Source: Geothrix terrae (lineage in GTDB: Bacteria > Acidobacteriota > Holophagae > Holophagales > Holophagaceae). From it: a stretch of 45,667 nt of DNA. A program made the position numbers and the translations under genes. The notes under the pieces are model-generated. The model was not told the DNA's origin. It was given only the letters and a program-made list of their open reading frames with translations, and ran no database searches. The stretch covers positions 1 through 45,667 of the forward strand of contig NZ_JAKZLA010000010.1 of the NCBI RefSeq assembly GCF_022808775.1, written 5' to 3'. Every line of letters starts with the position of its first letter. Positions within the stretch are counted from its first letter, which is position 1. This document shows positions 34,076 to 41,580 of this stretch, one piece after another.

Positions 34076-34699
34076 TTATTTCCGAACGAAAGGATTGTTC
34101 TCCGCCTCCTCACCGAGGGTGGTGGCGGGCCCATGCCCCGGGATCACCAGCGTGGCGCCCTCCAGGACGTAGAGCTCGCGGCGGATGCTCTGCTCCAGGG
34201 CCTCCCAGCTCCCGCCCCAGAGGTCCGTGCGGCCTACCCCCCCGCGGAAGAGGGTGTCGCCGGCCAGCAGCACTTGGCCCATCTCAAAGGTGCCGTGGAA
34301 GCAGCAGGAACCCGGCGTGTGGCCCGGGGTGTGCAGGGTGGCGAGCTCCATGTGCCGGTCCCCGGCGTTCAGGCCCGTCATCTCGGGCTGGGGGATGGCC
34401 GGCATGCCGAACATCGCGGTCTGCTGGGCCAGGGCCTCGATGAGAAAGGTGTCGTCCCCGTGCAGGTGGGCGGGACACTGCCATAGGTCCTGCAGTTCCT
34501 TCGTGGCGCCCACGTGGTCGAAGTGGGCGTGGGTGTGCAGGAGGGCCGTCACCCGGAAACCCAGGGCCTCCACGCGCTTCCGGATCTTCGGCGCGTCGCC
34601 GCCCGGGTCCACCACCACGCCCCGGCTCGTGTCCGGATCCCACAGCAGGGAGCAGTTGCAGCCCAGCGGGCCCACGGGGAAGGTCTCGAGGTTCAGCAT
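34076..34699 (-). CDS. Glyoxalase II-like metallo-beta-lactamase-fold hydrolase
   Basis: 207 residues. The metal-binding motif is HTHAHFDHVG, followed by the later ligand histidine in LHTPGHTPGS, aspartate in LLAGDTLF and histidine in VIPGHGPAT. The short length and the GPLGCNCSLLWDPDT N terminus match the YcbL/GloB-like subgroup, which hydrolyse S-D-lactoylglutathione or related thioesters, though many members are uncharacterised. GACAAT ends six bases before ATG 34699; GAAGGG lies between and could be a Shine-Dalgarno sequence. It diverges from uvrC over 54 bases. Confidence 0.87.
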   Translation of the reverse strand: MLNLETFPVGPLGCNCSLLWDPDTSRGVVVDPGGDAPKIRKRVEALGFRVTALLHTHAHFDHVGATKELQDLWQCPAHLHGDDTFLIEALAQQTAMFGMPAIPQPEMTGLNAGDRHMELATLHTPGHTPGSCCFHGTFEMGQVLLAGDTLFRGGVGRTDLWGGSWEALEQSIRRELYVLEGATLVIPGHGPATTLGEEAENNPFVRK

Positions 34700-34705
34700 C
34701 CCTTC

Positions 34706-34711
34706 ATTGTC
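34706..34711 (-). promoter_or_regulatory. -10-like GACAAT, six bases before the MBL hydrolase
   Basis: On the minus strand GACAAT is followed by six bases and the ATG. It lacks the initial T of a consensus -10, but the spacing matches the other leaderless candidates in this window. Confidence 0.3.
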
Positions 34712-34742
34712 CCCGATCCGCCAAGGACCGGCAGGCGGTCGC

Positions 34743-34748
34743 TACACT
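34743..34748 (+). promoter_or_regulatory. -10-like TACACT, five bases before uvrC
   Basis: TACACT is followed by five bases and the uvrC GTG, with no Shine-Dalgarno sequence between. The same hexamer has the same role before tsaD. Confidence 0.45.
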
Positions 34749-34753
34749 GGGTC

Positions 34754-36580
34754 GTGGCCGCCATCCGGAACAACCTCGACAAGTCCCCCGCCCTCCAGCG
34801 CAAGCTGTCGGACCTGCCCCTGCGCCCGGGTTGCTACCTCTACCGCGACCAGAAGGGGAACCTGCTCTACATCGGCAAGGCCAAGGTGCTGCGGAACCGG
34901 GTGAAGTCCTATTTCCAGAACAAGCACCTGGACGCCAAGACGCGCCGGCTCGTGGCCCGCATCTGGGACCTGGAGTTCATCGTCTGCGAGACGGAGCTCG
35001 AGGCCCTGGTGCTGGAGAACAACCTCATCAACGAGCATCTGCCGCCCTTCAACATCCTGCTGCGGGACGACAAGAGCTACCCCTACGTGAAGCTCACCTG
35101 GAAGGAGGCCTTCCCGAAGGTCTTCGTCACGCGCAAGGTGCGGAAGGACGGCGGCCTCTACTACGGCCCCTTCTTCCCCGCCAGCACGGCCTACCGCACG
35201 GCGGAGCTGGTGTACCGCTTCTTCCAGATCCGCGACTGCGACATCGACATCGACGGCAAGCGCGGCCGGGCCTGCCTGAAGTACCAGCTCCACCGCTGCA
35301 CGGCCCCCTGCATCGCCGCCGTGAGCCAGGAGGCCTACCGGGAGCAGGCCAAGGAGGCGCGGCTCTTCCTGGAGGGCAAGCGCGACGAGCTGAAGGCGCG
35401 CCTGGAAGCCGCCATGTGGAAGGCCGCCGAGGCCGCGGCCTTCGAGCAGGCCGCCCAGCACCGCGACGCCCTCCAGCAGGTGGATGCCTGGTTCACGCGG
35501 CAGAAAGCCGCCAGCCCCAACCTGGAGGACCTGGACGTGTACGGCAGCGCCGTGCTGGACGGCCGGGCCTGCGTCCACCGCCTCATGCTGCGGGATGGCC
35601 GCATGATGGGGCGCCAAGAATACGTGCTGAATGAGGTCGAGGCCTTCGACGGCGCAGTGCTGGCCCAGGTGCTCCAGCGCGTCTACAGCGCTGATCCCGT
35701 GCCCGGCCGCATCCTGGCCGAGGTGGAGCCGGAGGACGTCGAGCTGCTGCGGGACTGGCTGGGCGGCATGCGCGGATCGCGGCCCCAGATCCAGGTGCCG
35801 AAGAAGGGCGAGAAGGTGGACCTGCTGGCCATGGCCCAGGAGAACGCGCGGCTGGCCCTGGAGCGCAAGTTCGAGCCGGCCCGCCTCAACGAGGCCGTGC
35901 TGGAGGGCCTGCAGGCCTTCCTGGGCCTCAGCCACCTGCCCCGGCGCATCGAGTGCTTCGACATCAGCCACGGCCAGGGCCGCGAGGTGGTGGCCAGCTG
36001 CGTGGTGTTCAGCGAGGGCGCGCCCGACAAGGCCCGCTACCGCCGCTTCAAGATGACGAACGAGCAGAACGATGACTTCGCCAACATGCACGAAGCCGTC
36101 ACGCGCCGTTACAAGCGCATGCGGGACGAGGGGCAGGAATTCCCCGACCTGGTGCTGATCGATGGCGGCCTGGGACAGCTCCATGCGGCCGAGGCCGCCC
36201 TGAGGGACCTGGGCATTGATCAGCTGGAGCTGGGCAGCTTGGCCAAGAAGGAGGAACTGGTCTTCCGGCCAGGCTCCAGCGAGCCCCTGCGCATCCCCAA
36301 GACATCCCCCGTGCTGCAGCTGCTCCAGCGCATCCGCGACGAGGCCCACCGCTTCGCCATCACCTACCACCGGGCCCTGCGGGCCAAGCGCACGCTCCAG
36401 ACCGAGCTCACGCAGATCCCCGGCATCGGCCCCGCCACGGCGAAGAAACTGCTCCAGACCTTCGGCAGCGCCGCCCGGGTGCGGGAGGCCAGCGAGGCCG
36501 ACCTGGCGCAGGCGGTGGGCCCGGCCGCCACAGGGCGCATCGAGGCATGGAAGCGCGCCCGTCCGGGCGATAGCATCTGA
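34754..36580 (+). CDS. uvrC: UvrC, excinuclease ABC subunit C
   Basis: Makes the two incisions around a DNA lesion in nucleotide excision repair, with UvrA and UvrB. The 608 residues from GTG 34754 comprise the GIY-YIG nuclease (GCYLYRDQKGNLLYIGKAKV), a cysteine cluster (CLKYQLHRCTAPC) typical of many UvrCs, the UVR motif region near residues 205-240, the RNase H-like 5' nuclease (IECFDISHGQG, DLVLIDGGLGQLHAA) and tandem helix-hairpin-helix motifs (LTQIPGIGPATAKKLLQTFG). No longer N-terminal extension is conserved. The GTG start and the -10-like box suggest a leaderless transcript. Confidence 0.96.
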   Translation: MAAIRNNLDKSPALQRKLSDLPLRPGCYLYRDQKGNLLYIGKAKVLRNRVKSYFQNKHLDAKTRRLVARIWDLEFIVCETELEALVLENNLINEHLPPFNILLRDDKSYPYVKLTWKEAFPKVFVTRKVRKDGGLYYGPFFPASTAYRTAELVYRFFQIRDCDIDIDGKRGRACLKYQLHRCTAPCIAAVSQEAYREQAKEARLFLEGKRDELKARLEAAMWKAAEAAAFEQAAQHRDALQQVDAWFTRQKAASPNLEDLDVYGSAVLDGRACVHRLMLRDGRMMGRQEYVLNEVEAFDGAVLAQVLQRVYSADPVPGRILAEVEPEDVELLRDWLGGMRGSRPQIQVPKKGEKVDLLAMAQENARLALERKFEPARLNEAVLEGLQAFLGLSHLPRRIECFDISHGQGREVVASCVVFSEGAPDKARYRRFKMTNEQNDDFANMHEAVTRRYKRMRDEGQEFPDLVLIDGGLGQLHAAEAALRDLGIDQLELGSLAKKEELVFRPGSSEPLRIPKTSPVLQLLQRIRDEAHRFAITYHRALRAKRTLQTELTQIPGIGPATAKKLLQTFGSAARVREASEADLAQAVGPAATGRIEAWKRARPGDSI

Positions 36581-36597
36581 GCTCGTCCGGAGCCCCG

Positions 36598-37512
36598 ATG
36601 ATGAAGCACCTCGCCCTTCTCCCGCTGATCTGCCTGGGGTTGTCCGCTCAGGAGGATCCGTTCGACCTCGACCTTCCCCAACTCGCCACCCTCACGCGCG
36701 TGGCCATCGGGGGGTACGATCAGGCGTTCTCCGATGGCTACGGCCGGTGGAAGGGCTGGACGCTCGAAGGCACCATCTACCCCACCCGCGGCGGGCCCTG
36801 GCAGCTTGCAGCCGTGGGGTTCGACCGGCCCGAGGGCAAGGGGACGCTCTTCTCCGTGGGCAAGTACCTGCTCATCGGCAAGGCCTCTTCGATCTACCTG
36901 GGCGTCAGCGGCGGCACCAACACGGACATCCTGCCGAGAGGCCGGGTGGATGTGGGTCTCCACCTGGACGTCACCCACGGATGGAAGGTGGATCTCGCAG
37001 GCGCGCTCAGCCGCTTCGACGGGGACCAGGAGGTCCGGCTGTTCCAGGCGGGCCCCGGCTATCAGGACCGGTCCTGGAGCGCCTCCGTCTGGTACCAGCG
37101 GCTCCAGTACGAACCCTACGGGGATTCCGATGACGGCTGCATCATGAACCTCAGGTTCGGCGGAAACGATCTCGCCGTGTGGCACAACCTGCGGCTGGCC
37201 TGGGGGCGGGGCATCATCGAAAGCACCGCCTCCGGGGGCGGTCTCGCCTCCACGACCACGGCCATGACCACGGGCGGCAGCGGATACGGAGGCCGGTTCG
37301 GATATGGCGGCGCCGGCTCGTCCATGATGGGCGGCACGACGGGCGTCACGACCTCCCTTCTTGGCGCCCGTCCCCAGGAGCGCCTCGCCAGCCTCTCGGG
37401 GCACTGGCCGCTGAACCCATCTCTGGCCCTGAAGGCGGAAGCCACCTGGGGCGAGAAAGCCTCGACCTACCACTTCTGGGGCGGCAGCCTGCAGGTGGTG
37501 GTCACCTTCTGA
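36598..37512 (+). CDS. Outer-membrane beta-barrel protein (possibly YaiO-like)
   Basis: 304 residues with a signal peptide ending GLSAQ. The mature protein has regular amphipathic strands (TLEGTIYPTRGGPWQLAAV, SSIYLGVSGGTN, GRVDVGLHLDV, SWSASVWYQRLQYEP, DLAVWHNLRLAWG) and ends in a beta-signal LQVVVTF with terminal phenylalanine. The pattern resembles YaiO-family barrels. Residues about 210-260 are an unusual Gly/Thr/Ser/Met-rich loop (TTGGSGYGGRFGYGGAGSSM), probably extracellular. It follows uvrC after 17 bases, but GGAG before ATG 36598 and the different function suggest independent translation. Function unknown. Confidence 0.75.
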   Translation: MMKHLALLPLICLGLSAQEDPFDLDLPQLATLTRVAIGGYDQAFSDGYGRWKGWTLEGTIYPTRGGPWQLAAVGFDRPEGKGTLFSVGKYLLIGKASSIYLGVSGGTNTDILPRGRVDVGLHLDVTHGWKVDLAGALSRFDGDQEVRLFQAGPGYQDRSWSASVWYQRLQYEPYGDSDDGCIMNLRFGGNDLAVWHNLRLAWGRGIIESTASGGGLASTTTAMTTGGSGYGGRFGYGGAGSSMMGGTTGVTTSLLGARPQERLASLSGHWPLNPSLALKAEATWGEKASTYHFWGGSLQVVVTF

Positions 37513-37515
37513 GGC

Positions 37516-38019
37516 CTACTTCGCGGCCCCCATCTGGAGCCTGGAGAGATCCTCGCGGGCCGCGTCGCTGCCTTTCTCCGCCGCCTGGCGGTACCAATGG
37601 AGGCCCTTCTCACGGTCCTGCGGAACGTTGAGACCGTAGTAGTACATCACGCCGAGCATCCGCATGGCGTGGACATCCCCGGCCTGGGCCTGATCCAGGT
37701 AGGCCCGGATCGCGTCCGGCGCTCCCGCCTCCGGGGCCCTGCCCTGGGGCTTGGGCACTCCGAGCTCCGGTCCCCGCGAGGACAGCAGGAGCGCGGCTCC
37801 CCCCAGCGCGAGAATGCCGCCGAAGCCCAGGAGCAGTTTCCAGGTCCGCGGCCGTGAAGCACCTTCGGGGGCGCCCGGCGTTTGCGTCTGACCGGAGGTC
37901 CCGGTCTGGATGGAGATCTTCTGCGTTCGCTGGACCGGATCGGACGTCACAGGCAGGACCAGCTTGTGGGTCTGGTCCGGGGCGCCTTCCTGGCCTGGCC
38001 GCGTCTCGTGTTCACTCAT
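37516..38019 (-). CDS. Single-pass membrane protein with Sel1-like repeats
   Basis: 167 residues from ATG 38019 (AGGGGGG upstream). A polar cytoplasmic N terminus of about 60 residues is followed by one transmembrane helix (WKLLLGFGGILALGGAALLL). The periplasmic C terminus carries Sel1-like repeats (AQAGDVHAMRMLGVMYYYGL, then DREKGLHWYRQAAEKGSDAA). Sel1 repeats mediate protein-protein contacts. The partner is unknown. It is convergent with the barrel protein gene and separated by about 50 bases from the membrane protein gene upstream. Confidence 0.8.
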   Translation of the reverse strand: MSEHETRPGQEGAPDQTHKLVLPVTSDPVQRTQKISIQTGTSGQTQTPGAPEGASRPRTWKLLLGFGGILALGGAALLLSSRGPELGVPKPQGRAPEAGAPDAIRAYLDQAQAGDVHAMRMLGVMYYYGLNVPQDREKGLHWYRQAAEKGSDAAREDLSRLQMGAAK

Positions 38020-38069
38020 GGGGCCCCCCTGGATCTCGACTGGCGACACTCAGGATAATGCCAGGCGGC

Positions 38070-38543
38070 TCACATGCCCCCCCCGGGACCCGGTTCCAGG
38101 GGTTTCGCCCAGTGGCGGAGCCGGGGGGCGAAGGCCAGGAACAGGAGCGGGGACAGCACGATGAAGCCGAACACGTGCCGCGGAGCGTAGGCCCCCACGA
38201 GCAGCCAGTACACCAGTCCGTAGAGGCTGCTCAGCTCGAACAGCGCCGCGTAGAGCAGGGTCTCGCGGAGGATCACCCCGGCCTGCTGCGGGACGGGGAC
38301 CCCGGGAAAGGCCTTCAGCACGGCTCCGCGCCGCCAGAGCACCCAGGCGGCGGAGAATAAGACCAAGCCGGTAAAGAGATGGCCCACTTGGAGATAAGTT
38401 CCCTCCGGCGGATGGCTTCCGGGGGGTAAGAGGCCGGACAGGATCAGGGCCCCGACGAGGATGGGCGTGCCCAGGCAGAGGGCCAGCCCGACGAGGCTGG
38501 CTTGGCGGCAAGCCGCCCGGAGGTGCTCGGGCGCCTCGGTCAC
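38070..38543 (-). CDS. Hypothetical four-helix membrane protein
   Basis: 157 residues with four hydrophobic helices, at about 14-38 (ASLVGLALCLGTPILVGAL), 50-70 (YLQVGHLFTGLVLFSAAWVL), 88-115 (GVILRETLLYAALFELSSLY) and 120-140 (HVFGFIVLSPLLFLAFAPRL). Glutamate and histidine residues lie within or next to the helices. I do not recognise the family. It overlaps scpA by four bases (ATGA) and is therefore probably translated together with it, although a functional link to chromosome condensation is not obvious. Confidence 0.75.
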   Translation of the reverse strand: MTEAPEHLRAACRQASLVGLALCLGTPILVGALILSGLLPPGSHPPEGTYLQVGHLFTGLVLFSAAWVLWRRGAVLKAFPGVPVPQQAGVILRETLLYAALFELSSLYGLVYWLLVGAYAPRHVFGFIVLSPLLFLAFAPRLRHWAKPLEPGPGGGM

Positions 38544-39355
38544 GCGGCCTCGGAGGCCTTGACGCGGATCTCCCCGAACGCCTCACCCTGGACCAGGGAG
38601 ATGCGGCCGGTCCGCACCAGCTCCAGCAGGGCCAGGAAGGTCAGCACCAGCTCCTCCCGGGTCCGCGCCGGGCCCAGCAGGCCCTGGAAGGGCTTCCACA
38701 GCCCATCCTGGAGGTCACGGAGCACCTCCATCACCCGCTGCTCCAGCGTCTTGGGCTGGGTCCGCACCTCCACCGGCGGCGGCGGAAGAAGTCGCTTGAG
38801 GGCTTCGCGGTAGGCGCCGAGCAGGTCGAACAGCGTGGCCCGGATGGGTTCGTCCTCCACGCGCTTGTGGTCTTCCAGGTCCAGGCCCGGAGCGAAGGCC
38901 ACCTTCTGCCAGACGGACTCGCGATCCGACAGGACCAGGGCGGCGGCCTTCACCTGCTGGTAGTCCAGCAGGCGCTGCACCAGCGCCTCGCGGGGATCCT
39001 CTTCGCCCGATTCCTGGGGCGGACGGGGCAGCATGAGCCGCGACTTGATCTGCAGCAGCTGGGCCGCCATGGCCACGAACTCCGCCGCGATCTCCAGATT
39101 CAGCTCCTCCATGAGCTTGAGGTATTCCATGTACTGCCGCGTGACCTCCGCCATGGGCAGATTCAGGATGTCCAGTTTCTGCTCGTGGATGAGGTGCAGA
39201 AGCAGGTCCAGGGGCCCTTCGAAGGCCGACAGATGGAGCGCCAGCCCGCGGAATTTCGTCTCGAAGCCCTTGGGTGGCTCGAACGTCTTCGAGGCCTCCG
39301 GCGCGGGCGCACCTTCAGCCACGGATTCGGGAATTTCCTGGGGGGTGTCGGACAT
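38540..39355 (-). CDS. scpA: ScpA, segregation and condensation protein A
   Basis: Kleisin subunit that bridges the two SMC heads, working with ScpB in chromosome condensation and segregation. The 271 residues contain the N-terminal kleisin signature FEGPLDLLLHLIHEQKLDI, the following helix LEIAAEFVAMAAQLLQIKSR, an acidic linker, and the C-terminal winged-helix segment (TREELVLTFLALLELVRTGR). An extra N-terminal extension of about 40 residues is Pro/Glu-rich. TAGAAT ends six bases before ATG 39355 with no Shine-Dalgarno sequence. scpB is not adjacent in the window. Confidence 0.95.
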   Translation of the reverse strand: MSDTPQEIPESVAEGAPAPEASKTFEPPKGFETKFRGLALHLSAFEGPLDLLLHLIHEQKLDILNLPMAEVTRQYMEYLKLMEELNLEIAAEFVAMAAQLLQIKSRLMLPRPPQESGEEDPREALVQRLLDYQQVKAAALVLSDRESVWQKVAFAPGLDLEDHKRVEDEPIRATLFDLLGAYREALKRLLPPPPVEVRTQPKTLEQRVMEVLRDLQDGLWKPFQGLLGPARTREELVLTFLALLELVRTGRISLVQGEAFGEIRVKASEAA

Positions 39356-39361
39356 GGGTTC

Positions 39362-39367
39362 ATTCTA
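39362..39367 (-). promoter_or_regulatory. -10-like TAGAAT, six bases before scpA
   Basis: On the minus strand TAGAAT is followed by GAACCC and the scpA ATG. It is close to the -10 consensus and there is no ribosome-binding site in the gap, consistent with leaderless transcription. Confidence 0.45.
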
Positions 39368-39415
39368 GCCGAATCCCGTGTTTTCCCGGCCCTTGGCAAG
39401 GCAATCTCCAGCTGC

Positions 39416-39496
39416 GGATGAACACAGATAAACGCAGATATAAAAGGAAGATGGCTGGTTCCATTTGAATCCATCCGTGTTCATCTGTGTCCATCC
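39416..39496. repeat. Imperfect inverted-repeat element between scpA and lipA
   Basis: Left arm 39416-39439 and right arm 39473-39496 are inverted repeats of 24 bases with four mismatches, separated by 33 AT-richer bases. The arms consist of GATGAACACAGAT-type units, which are themselves near-repeats of one another. Similar strings (GAACACAGATAAAC) are, to my knowledge, common as short dispersed intergenic repeats in unrelated bacterial genomes. There is no coding capacity. The right arm ends directly at an alternative lipA ATG (39497). Confidence 0.7.
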
Positions 39497-39523
39497 ATGG
39501 CCATTCGTCCACAATGGAAGGCC

Positions 39524-40408
39524 ATGGCTCGCCCTCCCGTCCTCCCCGGTCCCCGTCCCGATTGGCTGAAGATCCGCGTGCCAGCGCCGGAGGTGGTGGC
39601 GGAGGTCGAGGGGCTCATCCGCGAACAGCGGCTGGTGACGGTCTGCGAGGAGGCCCGCTGCCCCAACCTGCACGAGTGCTGGGGCGTCCACCGCACGGCC
39701 ACCTTCATGCTCATGGGCGACATCTGCACCCGGCACTGCGGCTTCTGCAACGTGGGCAAGGGCCGCCCGGGCGAGCTGGACCCGGGGGAACCCCAGCGCG
39801 TGGCCGAAGCCGTCGCCCGCCTGGGCCTGAAGTTCGCGGTGGTCACCTCCGTGAACCGCGACGACCTTCCGGACGGGGGGTCCGCACACTTCGCCGCCAC
39901 CATCCAGTGGATCCGCACCCTGTCGCCCCACTGCGGAGTGGAGGTGCTCATCCCCGACTTCCGCGGCCGCGAGGCGGATCTGCTTGCGGTGCTGGAGGCC
40001 CGGCCCGATGTGCTGAACCACAACGTCGAGACGGTGCCCCACCTCTACCGGCGGGTGCGGCCGGACGCAGACTACGCCCAGAGCCTCACGGTGCTCCGCC
40101 GGACGGCGGAGTGGCGCGATGTCCACGCCCCGGCCATGCGGGTGAAGAGCGGCATCATGGTGGGCCTGGGCGAAACGCCCGACCAGGTGCTCGAGCTGAT
40201 GGCCGACTGGCGGAAGAGCCGCGTGGACATCGCCACCATCGGCCAGTACCTCCCGCCCTCGGAGCTGCACCTGCCCCTGGACCGCTTCGTGGAACCGGCC
40301 GAGTTCGACCTGTACCGCCAGAAGGGCCTGGAGATGGGCTTCCAGCGGGTGGAGTCCGCCCCACTCGTGCGGTCCAGCTACCACGCGAAGGAGAGCTTCG
40401 AGGGCTAA
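39524..40408 (+). CDS. lipA: Lipoyl synthase
   Basis: Radical SAM enzyme that inserts two sulfurs into the octanoyl chain on lipoyl domains. With ATG 39524 it has 294 residues; an ATG at 39497 would add nine residues read from the edge of the repeat element. GGAAG lies just before 39524. Visible are the auxiliary-cluster cysteines (CEEARCPNLHECW), the radical SAM motif CTRHCGFCNV, the VVTSVNRDDLPDGGS block, NHNVETVPHLYRRVRP, KSGIMVGLGET, and the C-terminal RSSYHA serine that ligates the auxiliary cluster. lipB is not adjacent. It is convergent with a gene encoding a GcvH-like domain. Confidence 0.95.
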   Translation: MARPPVLPGPRPDWLKIRVPAPEVVAEVEGLIREQRLVTVCEEARCPNLHECWGVHRTATFMLMGDICTRHCGFCNVGKGRPGELDPGEPQRVAEAVARLGLKFAVVTSVNRDDLPDGGSAHFAATIQWIRTLSPHCGVEVLIPDFRGREADLLAVLEARPDVLNHNVETVPHLYRRVRPDADYAQSLTVLRRTAEWRDVHAPAMRVKSGIMVGLGETPDQVLELMADWRKSRVDIATIGQYLPPSELHLPLDRFVEPAEFDLYRQKGLEMGFQRVESAPLVRSSYHAKESFEG

Positions 40409-40424
40409 GCCCCCGAAGCTCTCC
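40390..40424. terminator. Hairpin with the lipA stop codon as loop
   Basis: The 16-base arms 40390-40405 and 40409-40424 pair with one A-C mismatch. The three-base loop is the lipA TAA. It lies between convergent lipA and the response-regulator gene and probably acts as a bidirectional terminator, although no T-run follows. Confidence 0.65.
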
Positions 40425-40449
40425 CGCTCTCCCGACAGACGGCCGAGGC

Positions 40450-41571
40450 TCAGACCCGGGCGTGTTCGCTCTGCCCCAGGAACTGCTTCTCGAAGGTGGA
40501 CCAGTCCAGGGTGCCGGCGGCCAGGGGTTCCTCGGCCGTGCGGAAGCGGGTGATCTCATCCTGGTACCAGTCGATGACGGGCTGGCCGATCTTGAGGGCC
40601 GGCAGCTCGCCCGCCAGGTCGCTGGGCGTCATCAGGCAGACCCAGCCGCGATCGTAGGGACTGTGCATGAGGTCGGAGGGCGTGGAGAGGAGACCCTCAT
40701 TGTGGTGCTCGACGCTACCGCTGAGCGGCGCGATCACGTGGACTTCGCCGGAGGCACCCTTCAAGGTGAACAGGATGTCGCCCTGCCGAACCTTCTTCCC
40801 CCGTTCCGGGAGCACCACGCCCTTCACCGAGCCGAGGGCCTTCCGCACGAAGTCGTCGATGCCCACGCGGATCTGACCCTCGGGCTCGATGCGCACCCAG
40901 GCGTGGCCTGTGGACAGGAACGCGCCGCCGGGAACGCAGAACTCGCTGGCGGACAGGACCTCGGCCATCTCCGGGGCCACCACGCGCACATTCGGGCGCC
41001 GCTGGGCCTCGATGCGGGCCTCGCGCTTGATGAGGATCTTCTTCGCGAACTCGGCCAGCTCATCGGCGGTGAAGGGCTTCTGGACGTATTCACAAGCCCC
41101 GAACTGGAGGGTCTGCACCGCGGTGTCGATGCTGCCATAGCCGGTGATCACCACCACATCCAGGTCCGGCCGGAGATGCTTGGCCGCCTTCACCACATCC
41201 ACGCCATCCATATCCGGCATCTTGAGGTCCGTGAAGAGGAAGTCGTAGTCGTGACGCTGGATCAGGCCCAGAGCCTCGGGACCGTGCTCGACGGTGTCCA
41301 CGCTGAAGCCTTCGAGCACCAGGATCCGCCGGAAGGAGTCCAGCACCACCGCCTCGTCATCCACCGCCAGGATCCTGGCCTTGGGGTTGGGGACCTCCAC
41401 GCGCTTCAGGCTCTTGGCCTCGTAGGTGAAGTCGAGGTGGATGGCGGTGTTCAGCACGGCTTCCCGAGCCTGACGCTCACGCTTCTCCCGCATGCGGCGG
41501 AGGCTCGTGCGCACCAGGAAGTCGATGCCCACGAAGGCGACGAACATGAAAAGGATCAGCAGGGCGGTCAT
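40450..41571 (-). CDS. Membrane-anchored response regulator fused to a GcvH-like domain
   Basis: 373 residues. An N-terminal hydrophobic helix (residues 2-20) would tether it to the membrane, followed by a basic linker. A receiver domain spans about 65-185: acidic pair D71/D72, phosphoacceptor D115 in FTDLKMP, T143 and K165. Residues about 220-318 match glycine-cleavage H protein: HAWVRIEPEGQIRVGIDDF, APLSGSVEHHNEGL, PYDRGW. The position of the lipoylated lysine, eight residues before P282, is S274, so lipoylation is not expected. There is no DNA-binding domain. It lies nine bases after the kinase stop, which overlaps an AGGAGG ribosome-binding site. Probably a protein-protein output within a membrane redox module. 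Confidence 0.88.
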   Translation of the reverse strand: MTALLILFMFVAFVGIDFLVRTSLRRMREKRERQAREAVLNTAIHLDFTYEAKSLKRVEVPNPKARILAVDDEAVVLDSFRRILVLEGFSVDTVEHGPEALGLIQRHDYDFLFTDLKMPDMDGVDVVKAAKHLRPDLDVVVITGYGSIDTAVQTLQFGACEYVQKPFTADELAEFAKKILIKREARIEAQRRPNVRVVAPEMAEVLSASEFCVPGGAFLSTGHAWVRIEPEGQIRVGIDDFVRKALGSVKGVVLPERGKKVRQGDILFTLKGASGEVHVIAPLSGSVEHHNEGLLSTPSDLMHSPYDRGWVCLMTPSDLAGELPALKIGQPVIDWYQDEITRFRTAEEPLAAGTLDWSTFEKQFLGQSEHARV

Positions 41572-41580
41572 GGGAACCTC

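Noticed and set aside
34742-36370. A 542-codon open frame antisense to uvrC
   Set aside because: UvrC is unmistakable on the plus strand; the antisense product has no motif and no ribosome-binding site.
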